DNA of 64,000 nt from Hyposmocoma kahamanoa (GCF_003589595.1 NW_020653713.1:1153356-1217355), one strand, 5' to 3'; positions 11,006 to 22,660 are shown, counted from the stretch's first letter. Notes: a model not told the origin generated them from the letters alone. Program-made: numbers and translations.

Positions 11006-11009
11006 CTAG

Positions 11010-11150
11010 AAAAAACTCCTTCGATCCGGTCGGATTTGAACCGACGACTTCTAGCAAACCGCGTCAGACGCTATGCCAACTAAGCCACGAAGCAAACCAG
11101 CGGACCTCACGAATTTTTCTATGTGTTTGTTGTCGGATATTTTTAGTCTT
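11010..11150 (-). mobile_element. SINE-C copy, reverse
   Basis: The reverse complement reads TTCGTGAGGTCCGCTGG, then GCTTAGTTGGCATAGCGTCT, then GGTTCAAATCCGACCGG. This copy includes sequence upstream of the tRNA-like head that the 10192 copy lacks. Confidence 0.8.
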
Positions 11151-11476
11151 ATTTCCGCACGAAACTTTTATAATATACAGTGTCTAATTATTTCCTTGCC
11201 ACGTTTTCTGTTGTATTGCTAGACAAAATTACTTTTCCACTCCTTGTGCCCGTAAATTAGTCATATAAGCCTCGCATTGGCGAAATTAATTAAGGATTAA
11301 ATGACTTAGAAGTCGTATAAACCTTGTACTCGCTTTTCAAAACGCTTTTTGAAATAACGAAACAATGTACACAAATACAGCAAGAGACATTAAACCAGTA
11401 TGATACTTAATATTTTAACAATTTGTCATTGCACCAAACAAAAACAAAGAAACATTCATCTAGTCTGTGTAATTTC

Positions 11477-11755
11477 TAGTAGCAGTAGAACTCCTTGCGA
11501 AAGAGCTCGTCCAGGGAAGTACTGCCACCTTACCTATTTCTGCCGCCAAGCAGTAATGTCAACATTACCGTGTTCCGGTTCTGAAGGGTAAGGGTGCTGG
11601 TGAAATTACAGGCACATGGGTCTTGTCAACTTAGGTTTCAAAGTGATCTTTTCGATTTAAAGCTCTAAATGGCACTGCAACTGTTGTGGACAGGCGTGTA
11701 GCTTACATAGATGGTAGCTTGAGGCTTACCAGGCGATATTATAATACTTTCTCAT
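11477..11755 (+). mobile_element. Rep-A copy
   Basis: Nearly full length, from GTAGCAGTAGAACTCC through GGTGCTGGTGAAATTACAGG to a rearranged 3' end with a duplicated GCTTAC segment. A small open frame across its start is not a gene. Confidence 0.88.
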
Positions 11756-12177
11756 TGGTGATCTCTGCGTTAAAACGCAATAAAACGCTTTTTCGGGCTC
11801 ATCACGAGACCCTCATCATGTAGAATGATAAGGTCCCCAAGAAATACCCTCGACTGCCTCCGATTCACTATCACAATGTCAGGCTTACAACAATCCTGTC
11901 CCTGATAACGAATCGGGCCCAATAGATTATTAAATCATTGTTATTAATCTCTTCGAGATCGTTGGTTCAGGCTTCGTAAATTCCTCATTGTCTGTTTGAC
12001 TCTATAGTAAAACATACAGTAAGAGCTGATATTCAGTTACACGGGTAATGACGAGAAATTCATTCACACTATTGTTGTCCAATTTACTATACTTTTTCAG
12101 CAAAAGTTAAGAGGTGAGGTCGTGGCGGGCTCGTTAGAGTTAATTTGGTGTTCAAATAATGTAATAATGTAGAGCTT
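11756..12177. other. No recognised gene
   Basis: Nothing assigned. A short stretch near 11880-11990 is GC-moderate without an open frame. Confidence 0.4.
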
Positions 12178-12452
12178 CCTGTGTAAGGGTTCGTTTTTGT
12201 TCTTTTCTACTGCCAAGCAGCAATGTGAGCATTGCTACGTTCCGTTTTTTAAGTGTGAGGGTGCTGGTGAAATTACAGGCACATGGGACTTGTCAACTTA
12301 TATCTGAGGCTGACGGGTGCATAGGAAGTGCCCCTCAAATGTTTTATATTCTATCTAGAGACTTAAACCTGTGAGTAGCACTTCAATGCTGTGGACAAAT
12401 GTAACCACCAGGCGCACGATTTGTTTGTCTCGTCACTTGGTATTGTAAGAAA
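12178..12452 (+). mobile_element. Rep-A copy, diverged
   Basis: It retains GTAGAGCTTCCTGTG, GGTGCTGGTGAAATTACAGG and CACCAGGCGCACGATTTG, ending GTCACTTGGTATTGTAAG. It is more mutated than the 11477 copy. Confidence 0.82.
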
Positions 12453-12554
12453 TATATATTTTTTAATACATTACATTTTTACTATTCTATTTGAGACGAT
12501 ATTTCGAAATTTTCAGACAATATTGTGCCTTTTAAAAATGTGCATAAATTCAGC

Positions 12555-12650
12555 CTTTGAAACTTGTATTAGAAATGAAACCATATTTTCGGATCTCAAT
12601 CGCGTATATTTAGTTTTTGAAACCAACCTTAGAGTGGTTTATATTAGACT
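12555..12650 (-). repeat. Rep-F fragment, reverse
   Basis: GAAATGAAACCATATTTTCG and AATCGCGTATATTTAGTTTT are the inverse of Rep-F. A short piece of the opposite end (CCTATGTAACAATCGC) lies on the plus strand at about 12930-12965. Confidence 0.65.
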
Positions 12651-12965
12651 TAAAATAAATATATAAATAAATATAATGAATACTTAATTCTTCAACACAA
12701 AACATACAACATTTAAAATAAACAATTCATTAAATCTATGTCAAAGGTTTCACCTTGCAAGTATTTGTTTCTGAACACACTCTAGAATGTAGAGACGGCT
12801 ATCTTTTCGATTAAATATTTTACTACTTTTATATTTACTACATATAAAGAAACAACAAGTCTTAATCCTTGAATGACAACAAACCAATTACTGGTTGATG
12901 ACCTTACTATCTCAATCACCCATGACCATCGTTTCCTATGTAACAATCGCAAAAATCTAAGACTC

Positions 12966-13753
12966 TAAATTGAAAAGTCAAACAGCGAAATAACACTTTT
13001 TGGATCGTGTCTACAGAATAGTGGCGAGGCGTAAACATTGTTGTTATTAAGGCCGGAGCAAAATAAAAAACACCTACCTTAAGAAATAATGGCGCCTTGG
13101 CGATACATAAACACAACTTATTAGCACACAAGGTACTAGTACACTTCATTTCACTGGTTAAATTATTGTAACAAAATGTAGTATTTGATAATACGTGGAA
13201 AATTTTAGGCAAGCAGGTGAAAATCGAATTACATGGGTGCCTAGCCACTCCTACAGAATGATATTGAGTCACAAGTTGAAATCAAAAACAGAAACAAACT
13301 TCGTTGAATAGAGCGGTAGCTGTAATATTGAAACAAAAAATTATTCATACCTCTCATGTTTCATGTCAGGTACCTATTCAAAAGCTTCGCCGACTAAGTT
13401 AGATTACGTGTTAAACTTTCCCGTTTTAATGGTGAGTTACCTGTATTGCGTGTAATATAACTTTTAAGGTTTTAAGTGGAGAGGTACCTACATGGTGTGG
13501 AGTTACGGGCTGGTGCCCGCAACTCGACGTCGAGGCGCCTATTTTGTGTGCGGTGACTACATATTTTAAATGTTAATGTTTTTTTCATGACTTGTAGGTA
13601 ACGGGGCAATATATAAACCTCTATAGTCTGTCTTTTTTGAAGATGGAATAAAATGACAGTTCATTGCGCGAAAGTGTTGCCCGCTTACAAGCAGCTAGTG
13701 ATTGCAGTCGATAAATATTCTATCGACTATCGACTGAATGTTGATCACACTTA
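12966..13753. other. No recognised gene
   Basis: A 118-codon minus-strand frame (12916-13272) is cysteine-rich but has no recognisable domain, splice signals or composition change, and was not called. A GC-rich patch at about 13495-13555 is unexplained. Confidence 0.35.
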
Positions 13754-13955
13754 TGCCTCCATGGCCATGCTGGTCGACCACGCAGAGGTCCCGGGTTCGA
13801 TTCCTGGGCCGGGAGAAATATTTGTATGGCCTACATTTATTTCTCTCGTAGATTTGGTGTAATATGTGGTCTATGTGTGTGTCCATTGCACCCGCACACA
13901 AGGTTTCTCCAGTGCGGGGCTATGAGTGTGTGCGTTATTATTATTATTATTATTA
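13754..13955 (+). mobile_element. SINE-B copy (tRNA-derived, ATT tail)
   Basis: The head TGCCTCCATGGCCATGCTGG leads to the B box GGTTCGATTCCTGGG, then a body with GAAATATTTGTATGGCC and TGTGTGTCCAT, ending GTGTGCGTT plus (ATT)n. Eight copies of this family are in the window. Confidence 0.9.
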
Positions 13956-14065
13956 CGCAGTCAATAGCAAAACTTGTTATATTACAATCATCATTGGCCC
14001 ATTACTCGTCCAACTGCTGAGCACAGGTTATTAGAATTAGCGATTTTTGTGGATTCGTACATACA

Positions 14066-14288
14066 TAATAATAATAATAATAATAACGCTTACACTCAAC
14101 ATAGCCCCGCACTAGGGAAACCCTGTGTCGCGGGTGCCATGGACACACACATAGACAACCACAAATTACACCCAAACTCACGAGAGAAATAACTGTAGGC
14201 CATACAAATATTTCTCCCGGCCCGAGAATCGAACCTGGGACCTCTGCGTGGCAGTCCGGCATGGTAACCGTTCGGCCACGGAGGCAGT
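14066..14288 (-). mobile_element. SINE-B copy, reverse, full length
   Basis: Starts with (AAT)n and ends GGCCACGGAGGCAGTT. It is nearly complete and faces the 13754 copy 110 bp away. Open frames across it are produced by the SINE. Confidence 0.92.
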
Positions 14289-14897
14289 TAAACATACACA
14301 GCATTTAGAACTATGTTTATTAATAATACAAAGAGGGGACATATCTTAAAGTTTTTCATTTAAATTTAATTAAAGATAACCAAGACAATCAAATAGAAAG
14401 AAGAAAGAAAGAAAGAAAATTTTTTTCAGTGTCATTAATTTTAAATTGTACTTACAAAATAAACAAAAAAAAAGATAATTGTATTTGTTCCCTTTACGAA
14501 GAATTTTTGTATGGTATTATATTGATAATCGAATTCTCCTATTCTTATTAAAATGTATATAAATAAAAATTGATCGATACTAGTAGGCCAATTGTCAAAA
14601 TAAGAATAAAGAAGGCAATAACGCAATTAGCAATCATTAGAACGTCGTAACATTCACAATTAAAGATATTTTCAGCAAAATTTTACATTCTTCCACAATC
14701 TATCGATAAAACTGTCGACAACTACTACATGACTATTTAAAATTTTACGAAAACTAAAAACCCTCCAAATGTCCTTTTATTTTTGTCATTCAAATTTCGT
14801 CATTTACAAAGGTTTAGTAATAATAATAATAATATCTAAAACAGTTTATTTCGGACATAATCCATAGCTAGTTAATGACACAACTTAGGATCTAAAG
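14289..14897. other. No recognised gene
   Basis: AT-rich, with a short GAAA-type simple repeat at about 14398-14418 and an ATA/ATT microsatellite at about 14818-14835. Confidence 0.45.
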
Positions 14898-15069
14898 TAA
14901 GGGTCGTATTCCACAGCTCTGGCCATTGCTCAACTCAGGACTTGAATGTGATTTAAAGCACTAGAAATCATACTCAAGTCCCTGCCATAAGGGTCGTATT
15001 TCCAGTGCGTGAAAGCAACTCAACTCAAGTCCTTGAGCATTAAGTAGAGTTCTGGAATACGACCCTTAG
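14898..15069 (+). mobile_element. Small TA-flanked inverted-repeat element (MITE)
   Basis: The ends TAAGGGTCGTATTCCA and its inverse TGGAATACGACCCTTA match exactly over 16 bp and roughly to 23. A third copy of the motif (TAAGGGTCGTATTTCCA) lies inside at about 14990, and AACTCAAGTCCT-like blocks repeat within. A TA duplication would fit the Tc1/mariner superfamily. There is no coding capacity. Confidence 0.7.
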
Positions 15070-15557
15070 TATCTTATACTACAATGATGGTGAAGTATAA
15101 TGTTATCGCCGGAACTCCTCAACTCCAAGCACTGAAAAAAACAATGGACGTGGCTTAAGCTTCGATTACTAGCAGAATCGTTGTCGCCAAAACTCACACA
15201 ATTATATTATGCTAAACACTATGAAATCTTGATAATGATTGGTCGTAGGTTGTAATTTAAAAACATGTAACTTATTCTGAACTATTAATAGTCTATACCG
15301 CCTCTAACGGCTTGGTTGATTCAGCATAACGATGTAAGTCTGAAATCAATCAATTTGGAAAAAAATATGTAGTAAAATTGAGAATTTACACTGATTACTA
15401 TATGTCAAAACACGATTTCTAAAAATTTTCACGAACGAAAAAACAAACTTACCTCGAAATTTTACAGGAAAACTGCTATATTCAATAATACCTTACTTAA
15501 ACCAATAATTTCCTTTTTTTATCAACTGAACTAAATAGAACACGTATGTATATAAAA

Positions 15558-15770
15558 TGCCTCCGTGGCCGAACGGTTACCATGCCGGACTGCCACGCAG
15601 AGGTCCCAGGTTCGATTCCCGGGCCGAGAGAAATAGTTGTATGGCCTACAATTATTTCTCTCGTGAGTTTGGGTGTAATTTGTGGTTGTCTATGTGTGTG
15701 TCCATGGCACCCGCGACACAGGGTTTCCCTAGTGCGGGACTATGTTGAGTGTGTGCGTTATTTATTTATG
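15558..15770 (+). mobile_element. SINE-B copy, full length
   Basis: Clear tRNA-like head (TGCCTCCGTGGCCGAACGG, B box GGTTCGATTCCCGGGCC), full body and a short ATTT tail. The open frame MYIKCLRGRTVTM and its like come from the SINE. Confidence 0.92.
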
Positions 15771-15982
15771 TTGAGTGTGTATGTGATATACATTTTCCAA
15801 AAGACTTTAATATCGTTTGTAAGAAAATTAATTCTTAAATAAATCCTGCCGCTCGACCTAAGTAAATTGAACCGTATTAGTACGGGAAATATTTGAATTC
15901 GGGCGAGGTATCAACTCTTATTATAATTTGAACTTTACCCAGTTGGCGTATAGTTGAAAGTACAATACCTATTTTCTTTTAA

Positions 15983-16736
15983 CCTTCCAACGGTCGCGGT
16001 CTCAGAGACCGCAGCGACCACATTTTAGTAATTTTACAAAAACTATAAACAGTAAACGGTTTCGCGACTGTGATATCCTCGAGGGGGTGAGGTACTTCCC
16101 CTTAGTAGCCCTGTGGCATTCGTCGCAAGCGCACATGTGTCTTTATTTGTGTTTGCGGTCTCAGATACCGCGCGCGACCGGTCGTGTTCCAGAAATATTC
16201 ATGGAATGAATTTGAAACCTGGATGATTTTTCATGTTATTTGTACTATATTACTTACGAAATGATGTTATTTTATGTAATATATATTAAATTATTTATTA
16301 TTTCACTAGTTGTTGTAGACACAATATGAGTTACGATTAGTTACGAAGAATCAGAACGGCTTGCAGAGTAGGCGGAAACAAAAGATGAAGATTTTCATGA
16401 TGTCAAACCATTGCTACTGATAATGAGTTGGTTATCTTACTACCTGCTTCTAAAAAAAAGTAGAGGTGATTTAGTTTGTTTTCCTTTTTTATTTTATAAG
16501 AATTAAGATATTACGTAGAACATGATGAAAAAAACATTCAAAAATAATTGTGATTTTAGAGTTCTTACAATATTGTGCAATTGATGACAATATTGATTGA
16601 TCTCGATAATAATCTATTATAGTGTGCTTATGAACGATTAAGATAAAAAATTTCATCTTGTTTTGTTATTGTGTTCATTTTTAAAGTTGTTTGTGTCATA
16701 TGACTAACATTTTGAATTTTTAATAGACCGTACAAC

Positions 16737-16767
<31 letters not shown>

Positions 16768-17178
16768 CGCACACACTCAACATAGCCCCGCACTAGGGAA
16801 ACCCTGTGTCGCGGGTGCCATGGACACACACATAGACAACCACAAATTACACCCAAACTCACGAGAGAAATAATTGTAGGCCATACAACTATTTCTCCCG
16901 GCCCGGGAATCGAACCTGGGACCTCTACGTGGCAGTCCGGCGTGGTAACCGTTCGGCCACGGAGGCAGTTATCTAAAAACTAACAACCACAAATTAAAAA
17001 AAAAAATAAGAAAATGATTTTTTATTTTCATTTATATAGACAAAAGACTTTTTTATCATGTGCTACACAACGTCATGAAAATATTCATTTGTCTTCTCAA
17101 ACTAAACGCGTAAAGTTGCGGTCTCACAGACCGCGAGCGACTGCTTATGTTCGGCGCAAGGGTGCGACCACTGGAAGG
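15983..17178. mobile_element. piggyBac-like TTAA element, decayed
   Basis: TTAA occurs at both borders (15979-15982 and 17179-17182). The ends CCTTCCAACGGTCGC and, inverted, CCTTCCAGTGGTCGC match at 13 of 15 bases, as expected for a piggyBac-type element that inserts at TTAA. Just inside each end, and again at about 16157, sits the palindrome GCGGTCTCAGAGACCGC or a close variant. Around 16330-16440 a short plus-strand stretch reads EESERLAE, a stop, then KDEDFHDVKPLL, acidic like the N-termini of such transposases, but this is weak. A SINE-B copy is nested at 16737-16970, leaving about 960 bp of element. No intact transposase remains. Confidence 0.72.
16737..16970 (-). mobile_element. SINE-B copy nested in the TTAA element
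   Basis: A full-length reverse copy from (AAT)n to GGCCACGGAGGCAGTT, lying inside the piggyBac-like element, so it inserted later. Confidence 0.92.
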
Positions 17179-17544
17179 TTAAGGATACTTTGGCCGCTGA
17201 TGATCTTGACTGCGCCACCGAATGAAAGAGCTAAAGGCTTCACATGTTAAAAATAAAATAAAAACTAAGTAGCGGGCGTGCGCGCACCCAAGTGGGCACG
17301 GACGTCGGTTAAAGACGTTACTGGCGACTTCCATCAGAATAGCGTGCTGTAGGAGAGAAGAATACCTATTATTGCAAGTTAAGCCGTTTTTTATTAAAAC
17401 TTTATTCAATGTGTTGCTATCTAGCGGCAATAATTGAAAGACTATGAGAAAGTTCTCCAAAAAAAGTCAACCATGTTACAGCGGTATACGGTTTACTTTC
17501 GTATCTTATAACAAGTAACAAAAAATCTATAACGATAAAGAAAA

Positions 17545-18104
17545 AATGGAAATTAAATTTTTATTGAATTGATATTCAATTATTTTTTGTGAAATTACTC
17601 CACTAGTTTGTTATAATTATTAATACAAAGATCGAACACTCTGAAAAAACACTCAGAAATAATTCCTTCGAACCGACGTCTTCTTGCATACCGTGCCAGA
17701 CGCTATACCAACTAAGCCACGGAACGAACCAACGGACCTCACGAATTTCTCTATGTGCTTGCGTCGTGTCTTTGTACTTGGTCTTTCAACGACTTTTTAG
17801 TCGTAGCGCCATCTATGAGAAATCTATTACAGATTTATCACCCAGTTAGTACCTTTACAGCTACCAGTCCTGGCGAGAGATGTCGCTATTCACTGTGTTA
17901 ATTAAATTTTTATTGAATTGATATTCAATTATTTTTTGTGAAATTACTCCACTAGTTTGTTAAAATTATTAATACAAAGACTTAGTTGGTATAGCGTCTG
18001 CCACGGTATGCAAGAAGACGTCCGTTCGAATCCGACCGGATCGAAGGAATTTTTTCTGAGTGTTTTTCTGAGTATTCGATCTTTGTATTAATAATTATAA
18101 AAAA
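17545..18104. mobile_element. SINE-C cluster: reverse copy between direct repeats plus a forward copy
   Basis: The 70-bp tract T (TTTTTATTGAATTGATATTC through CTCCACTAGTTTGTT) occurs at about 17552 and again at about 17899 in the same orientation. Between them are a reverse SINE-C head (17640-17720) and a 170-bp upstream unit U. At 17982 the second tract runs directly into a forward SINE-C head (CTTAGTTGGTATAGCGTCTG), which continues to about 18104. The arrangement is also described in the findings. Confidence 0.8.
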
Positions 18105-18654
18105 TGGAAAATTTATTAAAATTAAATTAAAAAAGACTCGATTAGACCGTTACTCTATCCCATCCAGAAGCGTTCTTCACTACATTTGCCGATCCGTAGC
18201 CTCCACTAAATCCCTTTTAATTTCAATTCTAATTATAGTATTTTGATTGTTTAGTGCTACGTAAGCAAACTGCTCTCGTGTAAAAACAATGAATCATGGT
18301 GGGTAAACAGTGTTAGGCTACAGTGAGGTTTATAAATTATGTTTGTAATAAATTAAGTCTGTTTTAACTGTTATATGTTTCGTGTACTTAAATCAATAAA
18401 TGAACCATTTTTATTATGTTTTCTAGTAACTGTATTCTCAACGAAAACGTAGTACATTGCGTTTTGCATATTTTATAATGACGATTTCGCGTAAATATAT
18501 AACATATCGTCACTGGAAAGGCGTAAGTATTAAAGCGCCATTTTGGCCCTTTGGAGTTTAGTAATTTCCTTTCAATTTAATTAGAAAAGTCCAGTGTAAG
18601 AACGATCAAAGCCATTTGAAGAGAATTTTAGGGAAAAAAAACTTATTGACTTCT
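18105..18654. other. No recognised gene
   Basis: AT-rich, nothing assigned. Confidence 0.4.
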
Positions 18655-18830
18655 TAGGTTTTCGCGATTGTCACACGTAGGAAATGAAACTATTTTTCCG
18701 GATCTAAATCGCGTATATTTATTTTTTCAAACCAATCAACGTTTCGGGCCCTTTACAGGTCCCATGGTCACGGTTGACTGGCCATGGGACCGTGATCATG
18801 GGACCTGTAAAGGGCCCGAAACTTTCACCC
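18655..18830. repeat. Two Rep-F ends head to head
   Basis: A reverse Rep-F copy (18655-18774) meets the start of a forward copy (18789-18830). Their shared ends form an inverted repeat with 34-bp arms, 18741-18774 and 18789-18822, one mismatch and a 14-base loop. The 131-codon frame that crosses it is not a gene. Confidence 0.8.
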
Positions 18831-19307
18831 AGTTCTGGGGCTTCCGGTCGACGCGACTCGTCAAATCACATTTGAGTCTGATGCCAGTCATCGAACGCAG
18901 CATTGTATTGTGTAAAAAAGGCCTTAAAGTTCAAAATGCGACGTTCCATTGCAGCCTGGCAGTTTTAAACACAACATTGAACAAAAACATATGCTGTTTA
19001 ACGCCAACAGTTCCTTTAATTGTTATTTATAGTCTGAGAGAATTAGGGCCTGATGAGTTGTGATAAGTCTAGTTGCCTAGATAGGACATTAATCTCTCAC
19101 AAAAGTAACATTTAATAGTCTTTATATGAAGTTTTTTATGATATGAAGAGTCGATACTATCTCTACTCAAATTAATTCACTTTTCCCTTACTAATACGGT
19201 TTAATTTGCTTGGGTCAAGCGGCCGGATACTGGCCATATTTCAAAATTGATTTTTTAAGAAACGAATTTGAAGCCATTTAAAAAATGTCAAAATTCAAAA
19301 AACATCA
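18831..19307. other. No recognised gene
   Basis: Nothing assigned. Confidence 0.4.
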
Positions 19308-19927
19308 AAAATTCAAAATTCAAAATAATCTTTATTTCATAGATAAGTATTATTACACTTGAAATCGTCACAATGGTTAAACTCTACCGCTCATTCGTAA
19401 GGCAGATTCTAGGGGTTGCTCTTTGTAAATAACATTTACAATTTTTTTTTTTTATTTGAAACATCAGAGATTGAGACTACCTCCATGAGCTAAACGGGTT
19501 ACTACCACGGATTTTTGTCGTCCAAGTACGCAGAAGTTGTATAATAACCTTTAGTATAAAGTTTTTGTTTCACTATAGTTTTAAACCTCGTGAAAGGCAT
19601 ATTTTGAATATCAACCAAAATCTTGTTATAGAAGCGTATACATTGCCCCTTAAATGATTTTTTGACTTTGTGAAGACGACTATCAAGAAAAGCTAGTTTA
19701 TTTTTATTCCTCGTATTAATGTTATGTCTGTTACTATTTTTCATAAAGAAATTACTATTCCTTTTAACATAAATTACATTTTCATAAATGTACTGTGAGG
19801 CTAGTGTAAGAATGTTAATTTCCTTAAACTTATCTATCTTATGTATATCGTATAGTATACGTGTTCTGTTTAGTTCAGTTGATATAAAAAAAAACATTGG
19901 TATATGTAAAGCACCTATTGAATGCAC
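19308..19927 (-). pseudogene. LINE-T ORF2 C-terminus and 3' end
   Basis: The minus strand encodes FKEINILTLASQYIYENVIY, HNINTRNKNKLAF, RFYNKILVDIQNMPFTRFK and finally TSAYLDDKNPW and a stop at about 19502. This is the conserved end of a Jockey/CR1-group LINE polymerase (RxYNKIPxDIQNL block, then FKxxVKxxL). The copy at 40793-41628 matches it block for block. The stop is followed by a ~190-bp 3' region (GTTACTTTACAAAGAGCAAC-type sequence in reverse) ending in repeats of AATTCAAA, the inverse of the (TTTGAAT)n tail seen at 41603. The catalytic part of the polymerase is absent, so it is a 5'-truncated copy. Confidence 0.8.
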
Positions 19928-20066
19928 TGAAATTTCGAAGTAAGTTTATGTGTTTATTCTATCGTGAACATTTTTATATATCCTCAAATTTTACTATATA
20001 TTCTTTCCAAGGTGAATGATTCAGCTCTTTCACCGTTTTGCGGAATCAACCATAGCCATTTGAGGT

Positions 20067-20241
20067 TGTATAAACTAAAGTGGAGGGACGAACAAGTACG
20101 CGACACGCCTGACACGCGACCTTGAGACAAAAAGTTGCGCCTGTATTGAGACCTTTACCCTTCAAAACCGGAACGCATTAATATTGACATTACTGCTTAG
20201 CGTCAGAAATAGGGCCAGTATTTTTTATATTACTGCTACTA
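20067..20241 (-). mobile_element. Rep-A copy, internally deleted
   Basis: The reverse complement carries TAGCAGTAATATAA, the GCGTTCCGGTTTTGAAGGGT block and CTTGTTCGTCCCTCCACTTT. The middle is missing. Confidence 0.78.
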
Positions 20242-20249
20242 AATAATCT

Positions 20250-20712
20250 AATAATCTCAGTACAGAGTACTAAAAAACCGACCTCAAAAGTACGTGGAAT
20301 TACGTCTATTTGCTAAGTTTCATTGAAATATCCCCTAGTTCGCCACTATACAGGACTAGACACTGGAGATAATAAAAATAGGTTCTCACTACGACACTAC
20401 ACAAAGTATATTGAGAGAAAAACGCCTTGAATTGGAGAAATGGCAAAATAAACCATTAAAGTTATTGCTCCTAAATTGAAGTTAGGCGCTATTTATAAAA
20501 ATGAATCTTCATGCGTGAACAGCCATCCTTCGAGGTGGATGATTTTTTTCAAAATAAAATGGGACCACTATGGCAGTACCGCCTTTCCAACAAAAAAGGA
20601 ATCATGAAAATCGGTTCACAAATACCGGAGTTATCGCGTAACATACATATAAAAAAAAAAGAAAAAAAGAACACAGTCGAATTGAGAACCTCCTCCTTTT
20701 TTGAAGTCGGTT
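20250..20712 (-). mobile_element. Rep-E copy, near full length
   Basis: Rep-E runs from AACCGACTTCAAAAAAGG to AGGTCGGTTTTTTAGTACTC. The inverse of the second end (AAACCGACCTCAAAAG) resembles the first, so the element has terminal inverted repeats of about 14 bp. The body has ACGCGATAACTCCGGTATTT and TGGTCCCATTTTATTTTG. It is probably a non-autonomous DNA element. A 67-codon frame inside it is not a gene. Confidence 0.8.
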
Positions 20713-22660
20713 AAAAAGGAAGATAATTATTTAGTATCGAGACAATGACTCTTTATCTCTCCTCCATATAAGCTTCTTGCAGGGCATTGCAGCAAAAATT
20801 ATAAAGATTTTTAAAGTTGGCTCCGTGCCCAAATTTGTGATAAAGATTTCTTCCTTAAACTGAACTCTTTGTTTGATGAAGCGAATTTGCCTATTAACTA
20901 GATAGTCTATTAGGATTCCGTAGTTGGTATAGTGTAGCCTGTATTATCATCAGTAAATTCCACCACTGGACTCGGATTTCCTCTAAAAAAAGGATGTGGT
21001 TGATGTCACGGAGAGTATGCGACGTAATTACATGAACATTGATTAGACGTAGGCTTGCAGACTTGTTCCCTGAACGCTATAACTTAAGCCTTTTCAATGG
21101 GAGAGTGAATAGGCATTGTATAAGTGTGCATGTTCCACTGTTGACCTCATCGTCACTTTCCATAGTCCGATAGAAAGTGTACTTTATTTCTACCATAAAA
21201 AAATTCCCTCTGTCAAAGATTTTTAATGTTAATATATAAACTTAATGTCTGGGACCTTTAAATTCAGGTTTGCCTGGTGTGGAGATTGCGATTAATATGA
21301 AATTGTAAACATTTTCTGTCAAATATTTTTTTTTTAATAGACACACGCCTGACCACAGTCGTCGTATGAAAGCGAAAACTCACTTTATAAAATATACGTG
21401 AAACTTGGAATTAAAGTCTGAGTTGAGCCGTCTACCTCTCAATTGAAAGCAACTATTCTTCCATAGGGCAACCGTCGCTTTTGCGTAATAAAGGCAAAAA
21501 TATGCAAAGCAGCACAGTTTTAAAGCAAAAACGTCTTAAAGAATTCCAGCACGAACTGGCATTTCGCCAAATGTGTTCGCAAAACGAGTTCTGAAGAGTT
21601 TATTGATGCCATCCGTCAGTCTGGTCTTTATTTTCTGTTGAAAAAAGAAACTATCTGCATGTGTATCACGAAAGCATACGTTTCTTAATACGAAGAGCCG
21701 CTTTGAGATTGAATCGAATATATAAGTTTTCCAATAAGCAACTACATAAGGTTCAGTTCGAGACTATGTGACCCATTTCACCGTCATCCCACCTTTTCAT
21801 CACCCTTTTCACTGGTTCCTGGCCATCTACTTTGAAATTTTAATCCTTCTTTAATTCCTTTTCAATGTCACTCTTACTTTTCGTCTTTCCGTCGCCATTC
21901 TCTATTAAATTTCCGAAGCGAGCAGATGTGCCCGACTTCATGTCAAATTCTGACCAGTTATACCATTGAAAATCATGTAGCCTACCTGTTCGTAAAGCAT
22001 AATATTTGTACAAATACAGGTCCTTTCGGGGTAAGTTCGTTTTACACCATGTCTAACCTGTATGTTATTTAATAAGGGAGTGTTTTACATGATTGTACCA
22101 GTGTTATACCATTATTTTGTTTTGTTACGGCCTTACCTTGACATATACCTTTATTTTTCTTTCTTTTCCTGTTCTTTACCTATTCCTATTTTACAATAAA
22201 TGATGTGGACCGTGCATTTCATTTAATTACTCAAAACACTCGGCCACAAATTTAATTAGCTAGATACTTATAGGACTATAAATAAGTACTACGTCACTAA
22301 ATCTGTGGTTAGTGTGGATGAGAGAGTTAAGAATAAATCAATTAAAAGAAGTTATTTGTAAGCAAAACAACGAGAAATGATAATAAGTAAAATTACTTTT
22401 TTTTAATGATTGTCGAGTGACGGGTACTTACAATATTCCTATGCTCATCAAAATGAAAAAAAAAATGTAATTTTAAGCATGTCCTATAAATATAAAATTC
22501 AATGTTGTGAAGTCTGACAATTGCCGACAGCGAATGTCCATGTTTCAAGATGGATCCTGAAAAGCTGAAGGTAGGGCTGAGTCTCCATCCATTTCATTAC
22601 CACTAGACCCTACTAAACTTTCGAAACTGTTAATTTATTAAACTTTTTCCTTCCAAACGG
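20713..22660. other. Long stretch without a recognised gene
   Basis: No open frame with a recognisable domain. Short AT-rich tracts only. Confidence 0.4.

Noticed and set aside
12916..13272. 118-codon cysteine-rich minus-strand open frame
   Set aside because: The cysteine spacing fits no family I know, and composition matches the flanks.
14002..14304. 100-codon minus-strand frame and the similar frame at 15546-15842
   Set aside because: Both are simply SINE-B read in the same frame, hence their near-identical peptides.
18668..19063. 131-codon plus-strand frame
   Set aside because: It runs through the Rep-F inverted repeat, has no domain and its first 40 codons are repeat sequence.
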